Positions 41,421-50,347 of a stretch of 64,000 bases of DNA are shown here, in pieces. Numbering within the stretch: the stretch's first letter is position 1; each line of letters opens with the position of its first letter. Source of the stretch: Pseudomonas sp. TCU-HL1 (lineage in GTDB: Bacteria; Pseudomonadota; Gammaproteobacteria; Pseudomonadales; Pseudomonadaceae); contig NZ_CP015992.1 of NCBI RefSeq assembly GCF_001708505.1, positions 682,001 to 746,000 of the forward strand, given 5' to 3'. The notes beneath the pieces were generated by a model. That model was given only the letters and a program-made list of their open reading frames with translations, had not been told where the DNA came from and made no database searches. Both the position numbers and the translations under genes were made by a program.

Positions 41421-43031
41421 GCTCATGTCGGCGAGGTCCTGCCAGCTGGAGCGGGTCATGCGCCGGGTCATCAGATCGGTGCCGAAGGGGCGGAACACCA
41501 GGGTCCAGAGGAAGGCGAAGAGCAGCCCGAGCAGGCCGGCCAGGTTGGCGTTGATGAACTCCTGGACGTTGGCTTCATAGGCGCCCTGGATGCTGATGAA
41601 GGTGGCGGTGTTCACCGCGATTAGCAGGGTGGGCAGGTAGAAGCGCGGCTGCACGGTAAGGGTGCCGACACAGATGAAGGGGCCGGCGAAGGCCAGCGCC
41701 AGCAGCGGGAAGTCGTGGACGTTGGGCAGCACCAGGAACAGGTAGAGGCTGGCCAGCACCACGCTGAAACTGGTCTAGACGAAGAAGCGGTGGATCTGCA
41801 CCGCCGGCTCGTCGAGGGTGGCGAAGAAGCAGCAGGCCACCGCGGCCAGGACCACGGCGCTGGCGCCGTCGGCCCATTGCAGCCAGATCCACAGCTGGGT
41901 GGCGACGAAGATGCCGAGGACGATGTAGGCGCAGGAGTAGAGCATCAGGCCCCGGTCGAAGAAGCGCGCGCCGTTGCCCAGGTGCCAGTGGCGGTAGACC
42001 GGCGTTCAGGGGCTGTGGTCGTCGGCGTCGAGGCGCTGGTGCAGGCTGCGGCAGTCCTGCCAGAGGTCGAGCCACTGGCGCAGCCGGTAGAGGGCGCTGC
42101 TGAGCAGCGATTGGCCAGGGGCGGCGAGGCTGTGGATATCCGGTTCCTGTTCTTCCAGCTCGCGGCGAAGCCTGGCGCGGGTGCCTTCATGGCCCGGGCC
42201 TTGCAGCCAATCGAGGCAGCCGGTGAGAGTGGGGGAGAGCCGGTCGGCCAGGTGCGGGGCGGTGCTTCGCACGCGGCAGAGGCTGTCCTGCAGGGTGTTC
42301 ACCGCCGGCAGCAGCAGGGCCATGCGCTCGCGCAGTTCGCGGGCATTGCGCACCACCCGCGGGTGGGCGCCCTCGTGGGGCAACTGGCCGATCATCAGCT
42401 CCAGGCCGTTGAAGGTGGTGATCATGTTGGCGCGCAGATGGGCCAGCTTCTGCCGGTCGCCGCCCCGTTGCAGCTGCAGGGCGCAGTAGCCCCGGGCATC
42501 ACCGAACCAGCGGCGGGCGTTGCCGGCCAGCACCGGGGCCTGGCGGCTGGGCCAGAACAGGCGGCCCACCACGCTGGCGCAGATGATGCCGAGGAGGATT
42601 TCGAGAAAGCGCGAGTAGGCGAGGTCGAACACCCCCAAGGGATTGTCCACCACCGGCAGGGCGATCATCGGCATGGTGTAGCCGGCCAGCATCAGCGCGT
42701 ATTTGTCGGCGGTGCGCACATGCATCGAGAGGAACAGCATGCCGCCGGTCCATAGCGCCACCACCAGGCTCTGCAGCAGGGGCTGCTGGGACAGCAGCGG
42801 CACGAAGAACAGCGCCGCGCCGGCGCCCAGCAGGGTGCCCAGGGCGCGATACAGGGCCTTGGAACTGGTGGGCCCGACGAAGGGGTTGGCGACGATGTAC
42901 ACCGTGGCCATGGCCCAGTAGGGGCGGGGCAGCTGCATGTAGAGGGCGATGTACAGCGCCAGCATGGAGGCGGCGAACACCTTGATCGAATAGAACCAGT
43001 CGCGGGCGGGAGGCAGTTGCGGCACGGTCAT
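41421..43031 (-). pseudogene. FUSC-family efflux transporter, two nonsense codons and missing C-terminus
   Basis: The frame starting at 43031 encodes an aromatic-acid/fusaric-acid efflux protein (AaeB/FUSC type): FAASMLALYIALYMQLPRPY, YRALGTLLGAGAALFFVPLL and VVGRLFWPSRQAPVLAGNA. It stops with TGA at 42006-42008 after DADDHSP, continues in the same frame with VYRHWHLGNGARFFDRGLM, stops again with TAG at 41775-41777 after HRFFV, and resumes SFSVVLASLYLFLVLPNVHD. The frame ends near 41421, inside the C-terminal region (SSWQDLADMS), where it joins an outer-membrane-factor fragment. The membrane-fusion gene normally between them is absent. The MarR gene overlaps its start by 4 bp. Confidence 0.85.
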
Positions 43032-43465
43032 TGCGCCTGGCTGAAGCGGTCGAAGGCGTCGAACACGCGCAGGGCGGCCTGCAGGTCGGCTTCGGGCAGG
43101 TGGGCCAGGACCTCGCGGCGCAGCAGGATCAGCTCGCTTTCCAGCCTGGCGGACAGCTCGCAGCCCGTCGGGGTGACGTTGAGGATCTTGGCGCGGCGGT
43201 CGCTGGGGTCTTCCTGGCGTTCGATCAGGCCGGCTTCGCAGAGCTGGTCCAGCAGGCGCACCAGGGACGGGCCCTCGATGCCGATGGCCTGGGCCAGTTG
43301 CACCTGGCGTATTCCGCCGCCGAGGCGGCCGATGGTCAGCAGGGGCCCGCAGCAGGCCTCGCTGATGCCGAAGCCGGACAGGCTTTCCTGGCAGGTGCGG
43401 CGCCAGTTGCGGCCGCTGATCACCAGGCGGCTGCTGACTTGCAGATGAAGGGATTCGACTGGCAT
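43028..43465 (-). CDS. MarR-family regulator of the broken efflux operon
   Basis: The 145-residue protein has a winged-helix MarR domain: IRQVQLAQAIGIEGPSLVRL as recognition region and ERQEDPSDRRAKILNVTPTG as the wing. MarR proteins of this type repress efflux genes and release DNA on binding phenolic acids. It overlaps the start of the FUSC-type gene by 4 bp, so it headed that operon. It looks intact although its target operon is dead. Divergent LysR gene start is 262 bp away. Confidence 0.87.
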   Translation of the reverse strand: MPVESLHLQVSSRLVISGRNWRRTCQESLSGFGISEACCGPLLTIGRLGGGIRQVQLAQAIGIEGPSLVRLLDQLCEAGLIERQEDPSDRRAKILNVTPTGCELSARLESELILLRREVLAHLPEADLQAALRVFDAFDRFSQAQ

Positions 43466-43727
43466 GTATAAAGAATGCAGGCTATCTATTAGGATGCTAT
43501 CTAATCATCCGGATAATGGCCCTTCAAGGGGTGATTCGCGCAACAGTGCGTTGCGCCGGATGCGCCGTCCACCGGCTCCCTGACACCGACCTTCTGAAAT
43601 CACTGCCCATGACCGCACCCCAACGCCCGGCGACGGCCGCTCCTGTCCATCCACCGCTCGTGGCCGCCCCGGCGAACCTATCCTTGCCAGCGAGCGTCAC
43701 CACCGGTACCGGCAGGAGCAGCAGGGG

Positions 43728-44630
43728 ATGAACCGCAACGAATTGCGCAAGGCCGACATCAACCTGATGGTGGTGATCGAGACCCTGATGCAGGAACGCA
43801 ACGTCACCCGCACGGCGGAAAAGCTCTTCCTCGGCCAGCCCACCATCAGCTCGGCGCTCAATCGCCTGCGCGGGCTGTTCAACGACCCGCTGTTCGTGCG
43901 CATCGGCCACCGCATGGAGCCCAACGCCCGCGCCGAGCAGATCTACCAGCACCTGTCGCCGGCCCTGGACGCCCTGTCCGTGGCGCTGAGCCTGACCCAC
44001 GAGTTCGACCCGGCCACCAGCAGCATGACCTTCCGCATCGGGCTTTCCGACGACGTCAGCTTCGCCCTGCTGCCGCCGGTGCTGCAGGCCCTGCGCAGCG
44101 AGGCACCGAACATCGTCATCGTGGTCCAGCACGCCGACTACTGGCGGATTCCCGAACTGCTGGCCAATGGCGACATCACCGTCGGCATCACCCGTACCCG
44201 TGACCTGCCGGCCAACGCCAAGCGCAAGCGCCTGCGCCGGGTCCACGCTAAGGTCCTGCGGGCTGATGGCGGGGAGGCGCCCCTGAGCCTGGACGAATAC
44301 TGCGCTCGGCCCCGCGTGCAGGTGTCCCACACCGCGAGCATCCACGGCATGGCCGATGAGTGGCTGCAGGCCCTGGGCCGCAAGCGCCAGGTGGTGCTCT
44401 CGGTGCCGCAGTTCAGCGCGCTGCCGGGCCTGTTGGCCGGCACCGACCTGCTGGTGAGCCTGCCGGACTACACCGCCGAGGCCATGGCCGCCTCCGGCCA
44501 GCTGCGCTGCGAGCCGCTGCCCTTCGACAGCCCGGTGCTGGAGCTGGACATGGTCTGGCTCAGCCTGCTGGACAGCGACCCGGCGGAAAGCTGGCTGCGC
44601 CAGCGGTTGCAGGACCTGATGGGGGAGTAG
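43728..44630 (+). CDS. LysR-family transcriptional regulator
   Basis: The 300-residue protein is a typical LysR regulator. The winged HTH occupies residues 8-67 (LRKADINLMVVIETLMQERN, then TRTAEKLFLGQPTISSALNR). The effector-binding domain follows from about residue 90 (MTFRIGLSDDVSFALLPPVL). The ligand is unknown. It is divergent from the MarR/FUSC genes and convergent with the cupin regulator gene, so its target is not obvious from context; the flanking efflux or nitrogen operons are both candidates. Confidence 0.88.
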   Translation: MNRNELRKADINLMVVIETLMQERNVTRTAEKLFLGQPTISSALNRLRGLFNDPLFVRIGHRMEPNARAEQIYQHLSPALDALSVALSLTHEFDPATSSMTFRIGLSDDVSFALLPPVLQALRSEAPNIVIVVQHADYWRIPELLANGDITVGITRTRDLPANAKRKRLRRVHAKVLRADGGEAPLSLDEYCARPRVQVSHTASIHGMADEWLQALGRKRQVVLSVPQFSALPGLLAGTDLLVSLPDYTAEAMAASGQLRCEPLPFDSPVLELDMVWLSLLDSDPAESWLRQRLQDLMGE

Positions 44631-44663
44631 GGCGTACCCGGGCCCGTTGTACGGGCCGGGCCG

Positions 44664-45269
44664 TCAGAAGGTGGCGGGGGTGTTCACCCAGAGAATCCGT
44701 GCCACCGCCTTGCCGGGGTTGCGATAGCCGTGGGGCAGATTGCTGGGGAAGTGGAAGGAGTCGCCGGCTTCCAGGAGGTAGGTGGTTTCGCCCAGGGTCA
44801 GTTCCAGGCAGCCCTCGATCACGTAGCCCATTTCCTCGCCGGCGTGCTCGATCATCTCGCTGACCATGCCGGGGGCGATGATGTGGATATCGCCTTGCAG
44901 GAGGCCGCCCTTCTGCGGATGGGTGACCCGTTCCAGGTCGATGTAGCCGCTGTTGCCGCTGCGGGCGAAGCGATTGATCTGGCGGGCGCCGGCACGCAGC
45001 ACCGGCTCTTCCGATACCCAGTCCTCGGAGGTGAGTTCCGAGACGTTGCTGCCCAGGGCGCGGGCCAGGCGGTGGAGCATGGCCAGGGACGGCGAGGCGG
45101 CGTCGTTCTCCAGCTTGGAAATCAGGCTTTCCGAACAGCCAGCGGCCTCGGCCACCTGCTTCAGGGTCAGGCCCGCCACCTTGCGCGCGTGGCGCAGGCG
45201 AACGCCCAGGCTGGGTAGGCCGTCGGTGTGCTGGGCCTTGATGGTGGGTGGCTTGCCGGGCTTCGACAT
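44664..45269 (-). CDS. XRE-cupin transcriptional regulator
   Basis: Starting at 45269 with GAGGGA upstream, the 201-residue protein has an N-terminal HTH (VRLRHARKVAGLTLKQVAEA, then GCSESLISKLENDAASPSLA) and a C-terminal cupin (GEEMGYVIEGCLELTLGETT, then LEAGDSFHFPSNLPHGYRNP). Such PuuR-like regulators often control amine or amino-acid catabolism by sensing a small ligand in the cupin. The gene ends the minus-strand run DUF1989-M20-ABC and lies 87 bp downstream of the DUF1989 gene, so it probably regulates this operon. A longer upstream frame exists but looks non-coding. Confidence 0.87.
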   Translation of the reverse strand: MSKPGKPPTIKAQHTDGLPSLGVRLRHARKVAGLTLKQVAEAAGCSESLISKLENDAASPSLAMLHRLARALGSNVSELTSEDWVSEEPVLRAGARQINRFARSGNSGYIDLERVTHPQKGGLLQGDIHIIAPGMVSEMIEHAGEEMGYVIEGCLELTLGETTYLLEAGDSFHFPSNLPHGYRNPGKAVARILWVNTPATF

Positions 45270-45355
45270 GTATCCCTCGTGGCTGGGGTCGGGCGGGCGT
45301 GGCGACAGGCATCCTAGAGGGACGGGATGCCCGTCGTCCACAGCGCCGCCGAGGG

Positions 45356-46066
45356 TCAGGCGTGGACGGAGAACTGGACTTCGACCGGGTTCAGGTCGTT
45401 GATCGGGACGATGTCCTGCGGGCAGGCGGACATCACCACCACCACGTCCATTTCGGCACGGATTTCCACGTAGTCACCGGCCTTGGAGACCGGCGGCAAC
45501 CACTCGACGCTGTAGTTGGCCTTGACCGGGATGTTCATCCACAGGTTGAACGGTTGTGGCACTTCCCGGGAGCGCAGGCCGATGGCCTGAAGGGCCAGGC
45601 GCATGTTGTCGGCGCAGCTGTCGTGGTAGCCATCTACGCCGAGGTTGGTGTAGCGGTGCAGGTCACAGGCGGCCATTAGCGTGTCGTGGATGCCGGGGGA
45701 GGTGTCGCTGAGCAGGGTGCCGATGGCGCGGCGGCGGTTGCTGAACAGGGCGTCGCCCACTTGGGGAATGATGCGATCGCAGTGGACGCGGGCGTGTTCC
45801 ATGGAGAGGAATTCACTCAGGTCCTCGGCATTGAACAGCCAGGTATCGCACACCTGGGTGCCGTGGGTGTTGGTGATCTTGATGACCTGGCCGGCCTTCA
45901 GGCGCACGGCGCGGCCGCAGCGCGCGGGTACGGTGTAGGTCTCGCCGAGCACCGGGGTGCCGTCGGCGGAGATGGGCTCGTGGAGGGTGGCGTTCAGGCC
46001 CAGGGACGAGCCGTTGTCGGTGTGGCAGCAGCCGGGGTAGTCGTGGGAATGGGTGATGGTGTTCAT
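45356..46066 (-). CDS. DUF1989 (urea carboxylase-associated type) protein
   Basis: Starting at 46066 behind an AGGAG site, the 236-residue protein matches the DUF1989 family: GETYTVPARCGRAVRLKAGQ, IKITNTHGTQVCDTWLFNAE, GDALFSNRRRAIGTLLSDTS and DGYHDSCADNMRLALQAIGL with PFNLWMNIPV. Members are known as urea-amidolyase-associated proteins and also occur in other nitrogen-compound operons; the activity is not well defined, and conserved His/Cys residues suggest metal binding. Here it follows an M20 hydrolase by 16 bp, pointing to a role in using a ureido or N-carbamoyl compound. Confidence 0.85.
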   Translation of the reverse strand: MNTITHSHDYPGCCHTDNGSSLGLNATLHEPISADGTPVLGETYTVPARCGRAVRLKAGQVIKITNTHGTQVCDTWLFNAEDLSEFLSMEHARVHCDRIIPQVGDALFSNRRRAIGTLLSDTSPGIHDTLMAACDLHRYTNLGVDGYHDSCADNMRLALQAIGLRSREVPQPFNLWMNIPVKANYSVEWLPPVSKAGDYVEIRAEMDVVVVMSACPQDIVPINDLNPVEVQFSVHA

Positions 46067-46082
46067 GGTGACTCCTGTGGTT

Positions 46083-47315
46083 CTAGGGCTGTTCGGCGAG
46101 TGAAACCAGGGCCCAGGCCAGGGCTCGGGTGCCTGCTTCCAATTGCGCGGGTTCGGTGAATTCCAGGGGGTTGTGGCTGATGCCGGCGCGGCTTGGCACG
46201 AAGAGCATGCCGGTGGGGCAGTGCCCGGCCAGGTACATGGCGTCGTGGAATGCGCCGGAGCGGATCGGCAGCCGGGCCAGGCCGGTGGCGTCGCAGGCCT
46301 GCTCCAGCACGTCGAGCACGGCGGGGTGGAAGGTCGTGGGGGCGTGGCTGAACAGACACTCCACTTCGGTGTCGGCCGGCAGGCAGGCGGCCAGGCTCGC
46401 GTCGAAGGCGTGCAGCACCGCCGGGTCGGCATGGCGGAAGTCGAGGGTGAAGACCACCTCGCCAGCGATGGTGTTGATGGCGTTGGGCTTCACGTTCCAG
46501 CGGCCGAAGGTGAGGCGCTTGTCGTCACCGGCCAGGCGTTCGGCCAGGGCGTCGATGGGGGGCAGGCAGGTCATGGCCAGCAGCAGGGCGTCGCGGCGCA
46601 TGGACATGGGCGTCGTGCCGGCGTGGGCGGAGGTGCCCTTGCAGCGCACCTGGTACCAGCGCACGCCCTGGATGCCGGTGACGACGCCGAGGGGAATGCC
46701 GGCCTGTTCCAGGACCGGGCCCTGCTCGATGTGCAGCTCGATGAAGGCGTGGGCGGCGATGGGCGCGCGCTGGGGCAGGCCGGGGAAGCGCCGGGCGTGG
46801 GCATCCAGGGCCTCTCCCAGGGAGACGCCCGCGGCATCGCGGTTGGGCCGATAGCCTTCCAGCCGCGCGGGCTCTACGAAGGCGCTGGAACCCATGGCGC
46901 CGGGGCTGAAGCGGCTGCCTTCTTCATTGGTCCAGACCACCAGTTCGATGGGCCGGCGGGTGCGGATACTGGCGTCTTCCAGGGCGTGGAGGCATTCCAG
47001 TCCGGCCATCACGCCGTAGCAGCCGTCGAGGGTGCCGCCGCTGGGTTGGGTGTCGATGTGGCTGCCGGTCATCACGGGCGGCAGGTCCTCGCGGCCGTCG
47101 CGGCGGATGAACAGGTTGGCGCAGCCATCGGTCCAGACCCGGCAGCCCAGGGCCTGGGTGCGCTCGATCAGCCAGGCGCGGGCCAGCAGGTCGCCCTCGG
47201 AGAGCGCCTGACGGTCCATGCCGCCGTTTTCCCCGGGACCGAAGCCGGCCAGGGTCTCCAGCAGGCTGTGCAGGCGCTCGGCACGGACCGCCGCCAATGC
47301 GGCCGGGGCGCTCAT
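46083..47315 (-). CDS. M20-family Zn-dependent amidohydrolase (N-carbamoyl-amino-acid hydrolase/allantoate amidohydrolase type)
   Basis: The 410-residue protein has the M20 metal-binding motifs: GSHIDTQPSGGTLDGCYGVM, with the first His and bridging Asp, VVWTNEEGSRFSPGAMGSSA with the catalytic Glu, FIELHIEQGPVLE, and the late His in MLFVPSRAGISHNPLEF. The lid domain carries GTSAHAGTTPMSMRRDAL. These match the hydantoinase/carbamoylase (AmaB, AllC) subgroup, which hydrolyses N-carbamoyl amino acids, allantoate or ureidoglycine. The exact substrate cannot be told. It overlaps the ABC ATPase gene by 4 bp, so uptake and hydrolysis are coupled. Confidence 0.88.
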   Translation of the reverse strand: MSAPAALAAVRAERLHSLLETLAGFGPGENGGMDRQALSEGDLLARAWLIERTQALGCRVWTDGCANLFIRRDGREDLPPVMTGSHIDTQPSGGTLDGCYGVMAGLECLHALEDASIRTRRPIELVVWTNEEGSRFSPGAMGSSAFVEPARLEGYRPNRDAAGVSLGEALDAHARRFPGLPQRAPIAAHAFIELHIEQGPVLEQAGIPLGVVTGIQGVRWYQVRCKGTSAHAGTTPMSMRRDALLLAMTCLPPIDALAERLAGDDKRLTFGRWNVKPNAINTIAGEVVFTLDFRHADPAVLHAFDASLAACLPADTEVECLFSHAPTTFHPAVLDVLEQACDATGLARLPIRSGAFHDAMYLAGHCPTGMLFVPSRAGISHNPLEFTEPAQLEAGTRALAWALVSLAEQP

Positions 47316-48118
47316 GCCGGCACCTCCTGACGGGCCACCAGGCTGCGGTTGTACCAGGGTGTGAGGAAGCGCCGCAGGCGTTCGGTCTTCGGCGCCTGGA
47401 ACAGCGGCCCGGGGGCGCCGGTCTCGACGATCCGTCCAGCCTCCATGAACACGACCTGGCTGGAGATCTGCGCGGCGAAGCTCATCTCGTGGGTCACCAT
47501 GACCATGGTCATCCCGTCGTCCGCGAGGCTGCGGATCACCTGCAGCACCTCTTCCACCAGCTCCGGGTCCAGGGCCGAAGTGGGTTCGTCCAGCAGCATC
47601 AGGCGCGGCTTCACCGCCAGCGCCCTGGCGATGCCGACCCGCTGTTGCTGGCCGCCGGAGAGACGCGCCGGGTAGGTGTCGGCCTTGGCCGCCAGTCCCA
47701 CCCGCGCCAGGGCGGATTCGGCCAGGGTGCGGGCGTCGGCCCTGGTCATGTGCTTGCCGAGGACCAGGGGCGCCATGACGTTCTCCCGCACGGTCATGTG
47801 GGGCCAGAGGTTGAACTGCTGGAAGACCATGGCCAGGGGGTTGCGGATCTCGTCGATGCGTGCCTCGCTGTCGCGGTCCCTGGCCTGGCGGCGGGGACCG
47901 CTGTAACCCAGCAACTGGCCGTCGATCCAGATTTCGCCCTCGTCATAGGTTTCGAGGAAATTCATGCAGCGCAGGGCGGTGGTCTTGCCGGAGCCGGAGG
48001 GACCGATCAGGGAGACGATCTCGCCAGGACGCACGCTGAGGTCGAAGCCCTCGAGCACGCGGTGGGGGCCATAGGACTTGCCTACGCCGCGCAGTTCCAG
48101 AAGGGGGAGTGTGCTCAT
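47312..48118 (-). CDS. Amino-acid-type ABC transporter ATP-binding protein
   Basis: The 268-residue ATPase has Walker A IGPSGSGKTTALRCM, Q-loop MVFQQFNLWPHMTV, signature RLSGGQQQRVGIARAL, Walker B LMLLDEPTSALDPEL and switch His in VMVTHEMSFA. This is the polar-amino-acid (HisP/GlnQ) subfamily. It energises uptake by the two permeases and binding protein encoded just upstream. Spacing is 4 bp from the permease gene and it overlaps the M20 gene by 4 bp. Confidence 0.93.
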   Translation of the reverse strand: MSTLPLLELRGVGKSYGPHRVLEGFDLSVRPGEIVSLIGPSGSGKTTALRCMNFLETYDEGEIWIDGQLLGYSGPRRQARDRDSEARIDEIRNPLAMVFQQFNLWPHMTVRENVMAPLVLGKHMTRADARTLAESALARVGLAAKADTYPARLSGGQQQRVGIARALAVKPRLMLLDEPTSALDPELVEEVLQVIRSLADDGMTMVMVTHEMSFAAQISSQVVFMEAGRIVETGAPGPLFQAPKTERLRRFLTPWYNRSLVARQEVPA

Positions 48119-48122
48119 CGCA

Positions 48123-48770
48123 TCAGCCTCGCAGGTGGCGCGTCGTGCGCTGGGCGAGGTACTCGGCCAGGGCCGCCACCGAGGTGGTCAGCAGCCAGTA
48201 GCTCAGTACCAGGAGCGCGTAGGGCACGACGTAAGAGAAGGTGGTGGAAACGATTCGCCCGGCGGTCATGGTCAGCTCCGGCACGGTGATGATGGAGGTC
48301 ACGGCGCTTTCCTTGATGGTAAGGATCACCTGGTTGCCCAGCAGTGGCAGGGCGAAGGCGAAGGCCTGGGGCGCCTGGATATGCCAGAACACCTGGCGCC
48401 GGGTGAGGCCGTGGACCCTGGCAGCTTCCAGTTGTCCGGCGGGCACGCTGGACCAGGCGGAGCGAAACAGTTCGGCGAAGTAGGAGGCGCTGTAGAGGCC
48501 GAGGGCGAGGATGCTGGCGTCCACCGCGTCGAGCCGCAGCCCGAGCACCGGCAGGCCGAAATAGACCACGGCGAGCTGGGCCAGGAAGGGCGTGCCACGG
48601 ATCAGCCAGATGTAGGTCCGGTAAGGGCCGGCGAATGCGGGAAGGGCCAGGCGCAGGGCGTTCAGGCTGAAACCGAGCAGCAGCCCCAGCAGTGCGGCGG
48701 CCAGGCTGACGCCCAGGGTGACCAGCAGCGCGGTGCCGAAGTCCGGCAGGTGAATGAGGATCTCGTGCAT
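48123..48770 (-). CDS. Amino-acid-type ABC transporter permease
   Basis: The 215-residue membrane protein has about five helices and the conserved EAA-type loop ARVHGLTRRQVFWHIQAPQA that docks to the ATPase. SFSLNALRLALPAF, TYIWLIRGTPFLAQLAVVYF and the C-terminal SYWLLTTSVAALAEYL match the HisM/GlnP family. Its start at 48770 overlaps the preceding permease stop by one base. Confidence 0.9.
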   Translation of the reverse strand: MHEILIHLPDFGTALLVTLGVSLAAALLGLLLGFSLNALRLALPAFAGPYRTYIWLIRGTPFLAQLAVVYFGLPVLGLRLDAVDASILALGLYSASYFAELFRSAWSSVPAGQLEAARVHGLTRRQVFWHIQAPQAFAFALPLLGNQVILTIKESAVTSIITVPELTMTAGRIVSTTFSYVVPYALLVLSYWLLTTSVAALAEYLAQRTTRHLRG

Positions 48771-49426
48771 CAGGCGCGCTCCTGCCAACGGCGTTCAAGC
48801 ATCCGGCCGAGCAGGCTCAGCAGGCTGGTCAGCGCGAGGTAGAACAGCGCTGCCACCAGGTACACCTCCAGGGGTCGGTAGGTCTGGGAAACCAGTTGCT
48901 GGCTGACTCGCATCAGGTCGGTGATGGAGATGACCGAGACCACGGCGGAGACCTTGATCACATCGATCAACTCGGAGATCAGCGCTGGTGACGTGAGCCG
49001 CAGGACCTGGGGCAGCTGGATATGGATCAGCGTGTTCCACTTGCCGATGCCGAAGATGGCGGCCGCTTCCAGCTGCCCCTTGGGAATGGCCGCGAAGCCG
49101 CTGCGCAGGATCTGCGACTGGTAGGCCGCGGTGTTCAGCGCCAGAGCCAGGGCGGCCGCCGCCAGGGGCGGCACGTCCAGGTTGAGGGCCGAGGGCAGGT
49201 AGAACAGCAGCAACAACTGGGCGAGTATCGGCGTGCCACGGAAGAAGCTGACGTAGACCCTGACGAACGCCGCGCCACCCCGGCTGCGGCCATGGCCGAG
49301 CAGGTGGAGGAACACGCCGAGGACGAAGCCCAGGACCATGCCAGCGGCGCACAGCCACAAGGTGGTCAGGGCGCCGTCGAGCAGGGCGGGCCAGTAGAGC
49401 GCGAGGCGTCCGCTGAAGTCATTCAT
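48770..49426 (-). CDS. Amino-acid-type ABC transporter permease
   Basis: The 218-residue protein is the second permease of the pair. It has YVSFFRGTPILAQLLLLFYL near the N-terminal third and the EAA loop AAIFGIGKWNTLIHIQLPQV, followed by LRLTSPALISELIDVIKVSA. Together the two permeases should form a heterodimeric channel for an amino-acid-like solute. It starts 10 bp after the binding-protein gene. Confidence 0.9.
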   Translation of the reverse strand: MNDFSGRLALYWPALLDGALTTLWLCAAGMVLGFVLGVFLHLLGHGRSRGGAAFVRVYVSFFRGTPILAQLLLLFYLPSALNLDVPPLAAAALALALNTAAYQSQILRSGFAAIPKGQLEAAAIFGIGKWNTLIHIQLPQVLRLTSPALISELIDVIKVSAVVSVISITDLMRVSQQLVSQTYRPLEVYLVAALFYLALTSLLSLLGRMLERRWQERA

Positions 49427-49436
49427 CGCCGGCTAC

Positions 49437-50285
49437 TCAGATGCTCGGGGCCGGCATGGCGTCGGCGGGCAGTTCCATGGTGAAGCCGAACCACTTCTGC
49501 TGCAGCGTCTTCAGGGTGCCGTCGGCATTGGCCCGGGCGATGCCGTCGCTGAAAAGCTTCACCAGGCTGGCGCTGTCGGCGTCCTTGCGGCCTACCCAGC
49601 CGAAGTAGGTGGTGGGGCCGACCATTTCCGGCAGCGTGTCGAACACGCCGGGACGCGCCTTCATCAGCGGGCCGAGGTTGGAGAGCGACTGGGCGACGCC
49701 GTCGAGGCGGCCGGTGGCGAGGTCGGCGTAGGCCTCATCGAAGCCGACGTACTGCTTGATCTCCTTGATCCCCGGCTGGCCGGCGGCCTTGAGCTTGGCA
49801 TCGTAATCCTGCAGCACCGCCAGCTGGCCGGAGCCGGACTGGGAACCGATGACCTTGCCGTTGAGGTCCGCCAGGGATTTCAGCGAGCCATCGTCGGCGC
49901 GCTTGAGCAGGGCCACGGTGGATTCGGCAATGGGTACGGTAAAGGCGAACTGCTCGAAGCGGGCCTTGTTCACGGTGACGGAGGTGACCACGAAATCGAA
50001 CTTGCGCGAGTCCAGGCCCGGCAGGATGCCCTGGAAGGGCAGGTCCAGCTGACGCACGTCGACCCCGGGCAGGTCGGCCCCCAGTACGTAATGCATCAGG
50101 TCCGCGCCGTAGCCGACGATCTTGCCGTTCTCCACCGACTCGAAGGGGGCGAAGCGGGCCTCGGTGGCGACCACGATCTCGTTCTTCTCCTTAATCCGTT
50201 GCATCAAGTCCCCGGCCTGGGCCATGGAGGCGGTGAAAAGTGTGACCAGCGACAGGGACAAGGCTTGGAGCGCATGACGTTTCAT
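49437..50285 (-). CDS. Periplasmic solute-binding protein of amino-acid ABC transporter
   Basis: The 282-residue protein has a Sec signal peptide (ALQALSLSLVTLFTASMAQA, cleavage after about residue 24) and the SBP family 3 fold: IVVATEARFAPFESVENGKI, YGADLMHYVL, FDFVVTSVTVNKARFEQFAF and VGFDEAYADLATGRLDGVAQ. It captures the solute and delivers it to the permeases. The start at 50285 was chosen because it gives a clean signal peptide; an ATG 36 bp upstream is in frame. It is first in the operon, about 63 bp downstream of a sigma-54-type promoter. Confidence 0.92.
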   Translation of the reverse strand: MKRHALQALSLSLVTLFTASMAQAGDLMQRIKEKNEIVVATEARFAPFESVENGKIVGYGADLMHYVLGADLPGVDVRQLDLPFQGILPGLDSRKFDFVVTSVTVNKARFEQFAFTVPIAESTVALLKRADDGSLKSLADLNGKVIGSQSGSGQLAVLQDYDAKLKAAGQPGIKEIKQYVGFDEAYADLATGRLDGVAQSLSNLGPLMKARPGVFDTLPEMVGPTTYFGWVGRKDADSASLVKLFSDGIARANADGTLKTLQQKWFGFTMELPADAMPAPSI

Positions 50286-50347
50286 TGGTAGTGCCTCATG
50301 TTGAATGGACATGATCTTCATTCATGTAACTTGAATAAAAGTACAAA

